Source of the DNA: Pedobacter deserti
GTDB taxonomy: Bacteria > Bacteroidota > Bacteroidia > Sphingobacteriales > Sphingobacteriaceae
Reading direction: 5' to 3'
Length of the DNA stretch: 64,000 nucleotides
Assembly (NCBI RefSeq): GCF_024436415.1
Contig: NZ_JAFMZQ010000001.1
Location: forward strand, 2,666,001 to 2,730,000
The translations under genes were made by a program, and so were the position numbers. Below the pieces are notes generated by a model, which was not told where the DNA came from, searched no databases, and saw nothing but the letters and a program-made list of their open reading frames with translations. Positions 57,810 to 64,000 of the stretch are shown here, piece after piece. Position 1 is the first letter of the stretch; each line of letters opens with the position of its first letter.

Positions 57810-57823
57810 TATGTACCAACATA
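57810..57823. promoter_or_regulatory. Candidate operator in the GH92/gntR divergent region
   Basis: An inverted repeat TATGT-ACCA-ACATA lies between the two divergent starts. GntR/UTRA repressors usually bind short palindromes of this size, so it is a candidate site for the adjacent regulator. Confidence 0.4.
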
Positions 57824-57855
57824 CTGCTAATGTAACAATACAAATTTTTATTTCA

Positions 57856-57863
57856 TATTTTTG
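57856..57863 (+). promoter_or_regulatory. Candidate -7 element for the gntR-type gene
   Basis: TATTTTTG matches TAnnTTTG and lies 18 bp before the ATG at 57882, leaving a short leader. No clear -33 TTTG is seen. The box overlaps an earlier in-frame TTG, which argues against that start. Confidence 0.4.
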
Positions 57864-57881
57864 GTGTTTCATTCTCAGTTC

Positions 57882-58625
57882 ATGACGTATTCAATTGATC
57901 ATAAAAGCCCTGTCCCTCTGCACATTCAGGCAGAGCAATTATTGCGAAGAATTATTGAGGAGCCTCAGTATTCCGACCAGGGAAAACTTCTACCCAACGA
58001 GGTTGAGCTGGCCAACCATCTCGCAATATCGCGCACCACGTTGCGGCAAGCCCTGAACAAACTTGTATACGAAGGTCTGCTGATCCGTAAAAAAGGTGTA
58101 GGCACCAAGGTAGCCGAAAAGTCCGTAAGCTCGAAATCGATGAACTGGCTCAGTTTCTCACAGGAGATGAAGGCACGCGGCATTCCGATCAGAAATTACG
58201 AACTCCACATTAGTTGGGTAATACCAGACGATCATGTGGCAGAGTTTCTCGGCACAACAGCCACTGAGAAAGTACTTAAACTGGAACGTTTGCGCGGAAG
58301 GCCGGAAAGCCCTTTCGTCTATTTTGTATCCTACTTTAATCCACGGCTTGGCCTCACCGGCGAGGAGGACTTTAAACAACCGCTCTACGAAATACTGCAG
58401 AAACAATATTCGGTACTGGCAGATCTTTCCAAAGAAGAGATCAGCGCCAAGGGAGCCGATAAGTTCATTGCGGGTAAGCTGGAGATTGAGCCAGGCTCGC
58501 CCATTTTGTTCAGGAAGCGCTTCGTGTACGATCAGGACGAACGTCCTATTGAATACAATGTGGGTTACTATAAAGCCGATAGTTTCGTGTATACACTCGA
58601 AAGCCGCCGGCAACCAGCAGGCTAA
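57882..58625 (+). CDS. GntR-family regulator with UTRA effector domain
   Basis: This 247-residue protein has an N-terminal winged helix (about residues 5-75, with LLPNEVELANHLAISRTTLRQAL) and a C-terminal UTRA domain (about 95-240, with VPD...VLKLERLRG and RKRFVYDQDERPIEYNVGYY). UTRA domains bind small sugars, amino sugars or phosphonates. It is divergent from a GH92 mannosidase gene with a small palindrome between, so it probably represses or senses for that gene. ATG at 57882 is preferred. Confidence 0.92.
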   Translation: MTYSIDHKSPVPLHIQAEQLLRRIIEEPQYSDQGKLLPNEVELANHLAISRTTLRQALNKLVYEGLLIRKKGVGTKVAEKSVSSKSMNWLSFSQEMKARGIPIRNYELHISWVIPDDHVAEFLGTTATEKVLKLERLRGRPESPFVYFVSYFNPRLGLTGEEDFKQPLYEILQKQYSVLADLSKEEISAKGADKFIAGKLEIEPGSPILFRKRFVYDQDERPIEYNVGYYKADSFVYTLESRRQPAG

Positions 58626-58677
58626 AAAATGTGAACTTTTTCATACCCGGGTTGTTAACATTACAAAATACCCGATC

Positions 58678-58920
58678 ATGAACAAATTTGCACAAGATCC
58701 ACCCGAGAAAAATGAGCCAAAGCGCGATCCCGAAGTAATCACCGACCCATCGCTCACAGCCGAAACCGATGAACTTCCTACCGGGGAGGTTTCGGAGGAC
58801 AAGGACAATGAGGCTGACGAACTGCATGTGGGCGACTTGAACACGGCTCCGGCAGAAGATACAGGACTGAACCATGATGCCGATGATGACCTGAGCCTGA
58901 ATAAAAGTAAAGATATTTAA
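58678..58920 (+). CDS. Small acidic protein, 80 residues
   Basis: The ATG at 58678 opens an 80-residue protein with about one third Asp or Glu and no hydrophobic core, so it is probably unstructured. It contains TDELPTGEVSED, which resembles LPNDRTGEVDES in the 53-residue protein at 63478-63639. It is 52 bp after the GntR gene and overlaps the end of the convergent AbiV-like gene by 4 bp. No function is recognised. Confidence 0.6.
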   Translation: MNKFAQDPPEKNEPKRDPEVITDPSLTAETDELPTGEVSEDKDNEADELHVGDLNTAPAEDTGLNHDADDDLSLNKSKDI

Positions 58921-59612
58921 ATTGCAGGTTCCTGTGTCTGGCGTTTGCTGCTGAGTATACTTTTAAGCACCCCGGCGAACTCCCTGTTGTCGATCTGTTC
59001 GCGCAGATCCGTTAAATCCTCATCCGATGCGTTGATCAGTTTGTGCTGCAGCGCATAAAACTCATACCGGAAAAGATATACGTAATGATGCGCCAGGTTG
59101 TAGTCAGATTTACTGACCTGGATGTCGGGCAGAACAATCCCATCGCTATAATGAACATGCAGGCAGCGCTCCTTCAACGCATCTGCCCGCTGCCACCAGG
59201 TTAAGCTGTCCTTTCCGGTTACCAGGCCGGTAAATTCTACCACGAGCAACTGAAACAGGCTCTTAAGGCTGTATTGTTTCTTCGGCCCTGCCAGTTTCAG
59301 GATCTCCCTGATATTAAACCAGACCTTAAAAAAATCCATGATCAGGCCGTTGCCACGTCTATCCCGCGCAAGGAGTTCATGGTAACTGATGATATGTTCG
59401 GGATATAATGCTTTACTCCTCAGCAGCAGCAAGGTGGCGTAGACCATCTCTTCAGCCCCTAATATCAGATGCGCCACCGAATTCGGGTAATCACCTACCG
59501 TAAAAATGTGGTGAGCAACAGAAAAATGTCTTTCCGCGTTATCGATCAGCGAAGGATATACTTCTCCGCTTTCACGGTCGCTCAAGTGAGTAAAATCGTG
59601 TTTAATGCGCAT
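58917..59612 (-). CDS. AbiV-like HEPN protein (possible abortive-infection factor)
   Basis: This 231-residue helical protein resembles AbiV-family proteins. It has an N-terminal NAERHFSVAHHIFTVGDYPNS helix pair, LILGAEEMVYATLLLL, and in the C-terminal half RADALKERCLHVHYSDG. That last stretch carries Rx4H: Arg149 and His154 fit the catalytic R-x4-6-H of HEPN ribonucleases. In Lactococcus, AbiV blocks phage multiplication by halting translation. No other defence gene lies nearby, so a defence role rests on the family resemblance and the HEPN motif. The gene has its own upstream gap (117 bp) and overlaps the acidic protein by 4 bp at its 3' end. Confidence 0.6.
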   Translation of the reverse strand: MRIKHDFTHLSDRESGEVYPSLIDNAERHFSVAHHIFTVGDYPNSVAHLILGAEEMVYATLLLLRSKALYPEHIISYHELLARDRRGNGLIMDFFKVWFNIREILKLAGPKKQYSLKSLFQLLVVEFTGLVTGKDSLTWWQRADALKERCLHVHYSDGIVLPDIQVSKSDYNLAHHYVYLFRYEFYALQHKLINASDEDLTDLREQIDNREFAGVLKSILSSKRQTQEPAI

Positions 59613-59729
59613 ACATCTATAAAACTACTTATAAAAAATTGACTTTACATTCCTTTTTTTCTTGGATTTTCAAATTATTGGAGGTAAATTTATGATAGCG
59701 GTTTAATCTTAAGGTAAAAACAAGGGCAA

Positions 59730-60176
59730 ATGGACACACAAAGAATTAAACTCATCCTCTATTGGTTATTTCTTACGGTCGTTTTTTACTTTTTCTGGGC
59801 TGTATCATACTTTCTTACGGTAAAATTCCTGATTTCACAGCTAAGACGGTTCGGAAACTCAACTACCTCGGTCTGGTCGGAACTGAAACTGGATGATGCG
59901 TTTTGGTACTTTATATGTATCGCGGGGGTCTCATTCGTGCTTTATGGTATTCACTATATTCTGAACAAGGCGCCATTCCGGATGTTCACATGCATAGTGT
60001 TCCTTGTGCTGATCCTGTCTTCTACCTCTCTTCTTGTTTTCAATCAAAGTTCACCTGTAGAAGGCGCTCAGCGGTATTTGCATCTTGCTTATGCGCTTGT
60101 AACCTGCGTACCAGTGGCTTATGTACTTTTTAAAGAATTGCCGGAAAACAATTCTTTTAGAAATACCAGTTTGTAG
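59730..60176 (+). CDS. Small integral membrane protein, four segments
   Basis: This 148-residue protein has four hydrophobic segments (about residues 10-35, 55-75, 84-103, 113-133) and no recognised domain. It lies between the AbiV-like gene (divergent) and pta. No signal peptide, motif or partner is evident. It may be a membrane regulator or sensor, but this cannot be supported. Confidence 0.6.
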   Translation: MDTQRIKLILYWLFLTVVFYFFWAVSYFLTVKFLISQLRRFGNSTTSVWSELKLDDAFWYFICIAGVSFVLYGIHYILNKAPFRMFTCIVFLVLILSSTSLLVFNQSSPVEGAQRYLHLAYALVTCVPVAYVLFKELPENNSFRNTSL

Positions 60177-60195
60177 GGAACTGCATAGCATAGTT

Positions 60196-60228
60196 TTTGT
60201 TTTGGTTAGATATATACGTGTATATTTG
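60196..60228 (+). promoter_or_regulatory. Promoter of pta-ackA
   Basis: A -7 TATATTTG (60221-60228) has two possible -33 TTTG boxes, at 60196-60199 (21 bp) and 60201-60204 (16 bp). It places the start a few bases before the ATG at 60245. Confidence 0.55.
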
Positions 60229-60244
60229 ATCAAAACCCCCTGAC

Positions 60245-62338
60245 ATGACCAAAAACATCTTCATCGCGTCGGCCGAGCCCTATACCGGTAAATCTGTAAT
60301 AGCGTTTGGCATGGTAAATATGCTGCTGTCTAAAACGCAAAAGGTCGGGTATTTTAAGCCCATCATCGCAGAAGACGACCTAACACAAAAGGAAGCCCAT
60401 CTGGAAGCCATACTGGATCACTTCTCCCTTCCCATCGCTTATAACGACACTTTTGCTTTTACGCGGCAGCAGATTCTTCAGTCGCCCAATTCGGAGAACA
60501 CCAACGAAATGATCAATACGGTCATTACGAAATATAAAAAGCTGGAAGATAATTACGACTTTACCGTCATAGAAGGCAGCGACTTCCTCGGCGAAGGCAT
60601 TGCCTTCGAATTTGAATCGAACGCCCTCATCGCTAAAAATCTCGGTGCGCCTATTATTATGGTGGTTACGGGGAAAGACAAGACTGCTATACAGCTGGTC
60701 ACCAAAGCCATCAATATCTACCGGAACTTCCTGCAGCGTGACTTACAGGTGCTGGGCATTGTTGCCAATATGGTAGACCCGGGAGATGTGAATGATATCC
60801 GGGATGCGCTAACAGCCCAATTACCTGCTGAGGTGATGATTACTGTCATACCCATGGAGAGCGGACTGCAGAGTCCGACCATGAAGGAAATTACCACCGC
60901 TTTAAACGCAAGGGTACTCTTTGGCGAAGAGCTGATGGCCAATCAGGTAGACAATTTCGTTACCGGTGCTATGATGCTGCCTAACTTTCTGAACCACATT
61001 AAAGAGAATGTGCTCATACTTACGCCGGGCGACCGCGGCGACATCATTATCGGATCCTTACAGGCCAACCTATCGGCCAACTATCCAAAGGTTGCCGGAA
61101 TTGTTCTCACTGCCGGTACCCTGCCCGATGAGCCCATGCTGCGTCTGATAGAAGGTCTGCAGGCTGTCATCCCGATTATAGCAGTCGACTACGGCACCTT
61201 TGAAACCTCCACACGGATCGGCGCCATTCATTCCAAGATATCTAAAGACAACAAGAAGAAGATTGAGCTGGCCATCGATATCTTTGAGCGCTATGTAGAT
61301 ATGCAGGTGCTCGACGATAAGATCATTACCTTCCAGTATGAAGGCATCACCCCACACATGTTCCAGTACCAGCTGGTTAAATGGGCTAAGAGCCAGAAAA
61401 AGCATATTGTACTTCCGGAAGGGAACGACGAACGCATATTAAAGGCGGTAGAGCGTCTGATCAGTCAGGACATCGTCGATATTACGCTCCTGGGCGATCA
61501 GCTTGAAATCGCCACGTCCATCAAACGACTTGGCCTGAACCTGGACATCAACGCGATTAACATCCATAATCCCGCACAGTCTAGCCACTACAACGAATAC
61601 GTCGAGACCCTTTACGAACTGCGCAAAACGAAGAATGTAAACATGGAAATGGCCAGGGATATGATGACCGACGTATCATACTACGGCACGATGATGGTTT
61701 ATAAAGGTCATGCCGACGGCATGGTTTCAGGAGCGGTACACACCACGCAGCATACGATTAGGCCCGCACTGCAGTTTGTTAAGACCAAACCAGGGGTGTC
61801 TGTTGTGTCGTCCATCTTTTTTATGTGTTTGCCTGAGCGGGTAGCCATATTTGGCGATTGCGCGGTAAATCCCAACCCCACTGCGCAGCAACTGGCGGAG
61901 ATCGCTATTTCTTCGGCCGAGAGCAGCGCCCGGTTTGGTATAGAACCACGCATAGCAATGCTTTCCTACTCCTCGGGCACCTCCGGTGAGGGCGAGGATG
62001 TAGAACGCGTACGCGAGGCCACGGCCATTGTTAAAGCACGCCATCCCGAACTTAAGATTGAGGGACCGATACAGTATGACGCTGCGGTAGACCCGGCAGT
62101 GGGTAAGCAAAAACTGCCTGGCTCGGAAGTAGCCGGACGGGCCAGTGTGCTGATATTCCCTGATCTCAATACTGGAAACAACACTTACAAAGCCGTGCAA
62201 AGGGAAACCGGCGCACTGGCGATCGGCCCTATGCTTCAAGGATTAAATAAACCAATCAACGACCTGAGCCGCGGATGCACCGTGGATGACATTTTCAATA
62301 CTGTAGTCATCACCGCCATCCAGTGCCAGGACTTATAA
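60245..62338 (+). CDS. pta: Phosphate acetyltransferase
   Basis: This 697-residue enzyme makes acetyl phosphate from acetyl-CoA. It has the long form: an N-terminal BioD-like P-loop domain (EPYTGKS near residue 15, AAA_26), a DRTGG-type regulatory middle domain (about 215-330), and the C-terminal acetyltransferase domain (about 375-695) with LPEGNDERILKAVERL and MLSYSSGTSGEGEDVE. ackA follows after 7 bp, so the two form the acetate overflow operon. Under oxygen-rich growth they excrete acetate and make one ATP; the path is reversible for acetate use. Confidence 0.96.
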   Translation: MTKNIFIASAEPYTGKSVIAFGMVNMLLSKTQKVGYFKPIIAEDDLTQKEAHLEAILDHFSLPIAYNDTFAFTRQQILQSPNSENTNEMINTVITKYKKLEDNYDFTVIEGSDFLGEGIAFEFESNALIAKNLGAPIIMVVTGKDKTAIQLVTKAINIYRNFLQRDLQVLGIVANMVDPGDVNDIRDALTAQLPAEVMITVIPMESGLQSPTMKEITTALNARVLFGEELMANQVDNFVTGAMMLPNFLNHIKENVLILTPGDRGDIIIGSLQANLSANYPKVAGIVLTAGTLPDEPMLRLIEGLQAVIPIIAVDYGTFETSTRIGAIHSKISKDNKKKIELAIDIFERYVDMQVLDDKIITFQYEGITPHMFQYQLVKWAKSQKKHIVLPEGNDERILKAVERLISQDIVDITLLGDQLEIATSIKRLGLNLDINAINIHNPAQSSHYNEYVETLYELRKTKNVNMEMARDMMTDVSYYGTMMVYKGHADGMVSGAVHTTQHTIRPALQFVKTKPGVSVVSSIFFMCLPERVAIFGDCAVNPNPTAQQLAEIAISSAESSARFGIEPRIAMLSYSSGTSGEGEDVERVREATAIVKARHPELKIEGPIQYDAAVDPAVGKQKLPGSEVAGRASVLIFPDLNTGNNTYKAVQRETGALAIGPMLQGLNKPINDLSRGCTVDDIFNTVVITAIQCQDL

Positions 62339-62345
62339 CTTATAC

Positions 62346-63461
62346 ATGAATATTTTAGTTATTAATTCGGGAAGCAGTTCCCTGAAATATCAGCTTTTAA
62401 AGATGCCTTCTGGTACGCTCTTAGCCAGCGGACTGGTGGAACGAATTGGCGAAGCGGGCAGCCCTATTAGAGACCACAAAGCCGCACTTGACGAAGTGCT
62501 TAAAGAATTGCCTGCAGCAGTCGATGTGGTAGGTCACCGCGTTGTACACGGCGGTGAGCGATTTTCGGAGGCCACTGTGATCAACGACGATGTCAAGAAG
62601 CAAATCCGCCGGCTGTTTTCCCTGGCACCGCTGCACAACCCGGCCAACTACGCCTGCATTGAAATGGCTGAGCAGACTTTCCCGGGCATTACTCAGATCG
62701 CTGTCTTCGATACGGCATTTCATCATACCCTGCCCGCGAAAGCATACCGCTTTGCCATCCCCGAAAAGTATTACAGGGAAAACAAAATGCGCGTGTACGG
62801 CTTTCACGGCACCAGCCACAAATACGTAAGTGAACAGGCAATAAAGTGGCTGGGCGACAAAGCAGACACGAAGATCGTAAGTATACATCTGGGCAACGGA
62901 TGCAGTATGACCGCCATCAAAAACGGCAAGTCGGTAGACACCAGCATGGGTTTCGGACCGCTGGCCGGATTAATGATGGGCACCAGGTCGGGCGACATCG
63001 ACCCATCGTTGATCTTCCATCTCATTGAACATTCAGGTTATACGCTTGAACAGCTTAGCAGGCTGCTGAACAAGGAATCAGGATTGTTGGGTGTGGGTGG
63101 TTCCGGCGATATGCGAGACATTCGCAAACGCGTTGCAAACGGTGATCAGGGGGCTAAGCTGGCACTTGAAATTTACGCCTATCGTATCAAAAAATACCTG
63201 GGTGCTTACACCGCTGCAATGAACGGACTCGACGCAATCATCTTCACAGCCGGAGTCGGCGAAAATGACGCCGACATGCGCACAGCAGTATGCGAAGAAA
63301 TGGACTACCTGGGTATAGCGCTGAATGAGGAAAAGAACAGGAACTACAAAAAGCAAATCACAGACATCAGTGAAGATGGATCTGCGGTCAGGATTTTGGT
63401 TATTCCGACCAACGAGGAACTGGAGATTGCACTGCAGTGTTATGATATGATGGCGAAATAG
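62346..63461 (+). CDS. ackA: Acetate kinase
   Basis: This 371-residue enzyme transfers phosphate between acetyl phosphate and ADP. It has the ASKHA-fold signatures: VINSGSSSLKYQ at the N terminus, VGHRVVHGG at about 62-70, GFHGTSHKYV, HLGNGCSMTAIKNGKSVDTSMG and FTAGVGENDADMR. It is shorter than the usual 395-400 residues, mainly because the N-terminal segment before VGHRVVHGG is brief; all motif residues are present, so I treat it as functional. It is 7 bp after pta. Confidence 0.95.
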   Translation: MNILVINSGSSSLKYQLLKMPSGTLLASGLVERIGEAGSPIRDHKAALDEVLKELPAAVDVVGHRVVHGGERFSEATVINDDVKKQIRRLFSLAPLHNPANYACIEMAEQTFPGITQIAVFDTAFHHTLPAKAYRFAIPEKYYRENKMRVYGFHGTSHKYVSEQAIKWLGDKADTKIVSIHLGNGCSMTAIKNGKSVDTSMGFGPLAGLMMGTRSGDIDPSLIFHLIEHSGYTLEQLSRLLNKESGLLGVGGSGDMRDIRKRVANGDQGAKLALEIYAYRIKKYLGAYTAAMNGLDAIIFTAGVGENDADMRTAVCEEMDYLGIALNEEKNRNYKKQITDISEDGSAVRILVIPTNEELEIALQCYDMMAK

Positions 63462-63477
63462 TGAGCGGCAGGAAGAG

Positions 63478-63639
63478 CTATTCCTCTTCCTCCCTGCCTT
63501 CCTTCGTTACTGCACTTTCATCAACCTCTCCGGTGCGATCGTTTGGCAGACCCTCTTTTTCAGTATCGGGCGTCACGGTTTCTATATCTTTTTGAACTTC
63601 GTCTGATGGTGCCGGGTGTTTCTTTGTTTCTTCTTGCAT
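63478..63639 (-). CDS. Small acidic protein, 53 residues
   Basis: The minus strand from the ATG at 63639 encodes a 53-residue, strongly acidic peptide ending in GREEEE. It has no hydrophobic stretch. Its LPNDRTGEVDES stretch resembles TDELPTGEVSED of the 80-residue acidic protein at 58678. It starts just downstream of a terminator for the leftward gene to its right. No function is recognised. Confidence 0.5.
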   Translation of the reverse strand: MQEETKKHPAPSDEVQKDIETVTPDTEKEGLPNDRTGEVDESAVTKEGREEEE

Positions 63640-63652
63640 AGCTGTAAAATAA

Positions 63653-63684
63653 ATAAGGGTAATACATCAATGTACTACCCTTAT
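63653..63684 (-). terminator. Terminator of the leftward DUF4198-like gene
   Basis: A 15-bp stem (63653-63667 with 63670-63684) with one A-C mismatch is followed on the minus strand by a T-rich tract. It lies 42 bp after the stop of the 63727 gene. Confidence 0.7.
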
Positions 63685-63726
63685 AATATAAACTGGAGAT
63701 AAATTGTTTTTATCTATGCATATCTC

Positions 63727-64000
63727 TTAAAGTACCAGGCTGTAGGTTGCGCCCTTCCAGGTCGCATTATATTCCTTTCCATGATGCTCACCAGGTGTCT
63801 TGTCCATATCGCTCACCTCAACTACATAGCGTCCGGGCCAAATAGGTGTAAATTCGAAACTACCGTTGGCATCGGTATAAAACTCCTTAGACCATCCGTA
63901 AGGCGAGAAAACAGTAACTGTTTTTTTCGTAGCCGCAGCACCATTTAAGTAAGCAGTCATTTTTACCGGTTTCTTCACTTTCAGCGATGATACATCGGCC
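63727..64000 (-). CDS. DUF4198-like exported protein, C-terminal part (5' end outside window)
   Basis: The frame is open to the right edge, so only about 90 C-terminal residues are seen. They read as a beta-sandwich repeat: VTVFSPYGWSKEFYTDANG, then FTPIWPGRYVVEVSDMDKTPGEHHGKEY and a WKGATYSL ending. This pattern occurs in DUF4198 proteins, periplasmic proteins linked to nickel or cobalt uptake, but the metal role is not testable here. The GTG at 63978 is an internal codon. Confidence 0.65.
   Translation of the reverse strand, partial: ADVSSLKVKKPVKMTAYLNGAAATKKTVTVFSPYGWSKEFYTDANGSFEFTPIWPGRYVVEVSDMDKTPGEHHGKEYNATWKGATYSLVL

Noticed and set aside
57283-57885. A 200-residue frame opposite the second GH92 gene
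   Set aside because: Antisense to a recognised enzyme and reaches into the gntR start; composition not protein-like.
62346-63461. Truncated acetate kinase
   Set aside because: All active-site motifs are present; only the N-terminal spacer is short.

Overview
The window is chromosomal DNA of a Bacteroidota bacterium, most likely Sphingobacteriaceae (Pedobacter or Mucilaginibacter type). The signs are an ECF sigma/FecR/SusC/SusD locus, two GH92 mannosidases, a gyrA followed by TPR genes, small PAS signalling proteins, and promoters with the phylum's TAnnTTTG -7 element (clearest before the SRP RNA, tRNA-Lys and pta). I see no phage, insertion sequence, CRISPR array or rRNA. Genus-level placement is an inference.

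Layout. 0-3 kb: the 3' end of a corA-type Mg channel gene, an mgtE-type Mg transporter and bioB, all rightward. 2.8-12.6 kb: a leftward block with a FUSC-family membrane protein, two secreted TPR proteins, gyrA, hemF, an MFS transporter and a small lipoprotein. 12.7-16.3 kb: rightward DUF4442, AlbA_2, MATE and TauE/SafE genes. 16.2-20.6 kb: galM (leftward), then galK, a TrmH-type RNA methyltransferase, a metallophosphoesterase lipoprotein and a small envelope protein. 20.6-26.6 kb: glutamate synthase (gltB-gltD). 27 kb: the SRP RNA gene, followed by a transaldolase, a convergent gmhB-like phosphatase and the first GH92 mannosidase.

30.7-38.2 kb: a short PAS protein, a VOC protein, an AraC regulator with an SDR oxidoreductase, a baeRF7-like protein and katG. 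38.2-54.4 kb: a long rightward run. It holds an ECF sigma factor, FecR anti-sigma, SusC with an N-terminal STN signalling domain, SusD, a TlpA-like thioredoxin and an IPT/TIG lipoprotein; then a soluble PAS histidine kinase, a single-domain response regulator and a PAS protein with a histidine helix but no ATPase domain; then a beta-barrel protein and a second, paralogous TIG lipoprotein. 54.5-64 kb: tRNA-Lys(UUU), a second GH92 mannosidase with a SAM methyltransferase and a divergent GntR/UTRA regulator, two very small acidic proteins, an AbiV-like HEPN protein, pta-ackA, and the end of a DUF4198-like gene.

How the parts work together. The sigma/FecR/SusC set looks like cell-surface signalling that switches on its own TonB-dependent importer; no CAZyme or peptidase in the cluster reveals the substrate. 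Galactose entry (galM, galK), ammonia assimilation (gltBD), heme synthesis (hemF), biotin synthesis (bioB) and acetate overflow (pta-ackA) are housekeeping. The points most worth a second look are the AbiV-like HEPN gene, the quinolone-resistance-type residues in GyrA, the kinase-like proteins that lack a catalytic domain, and the structured leader before susC.
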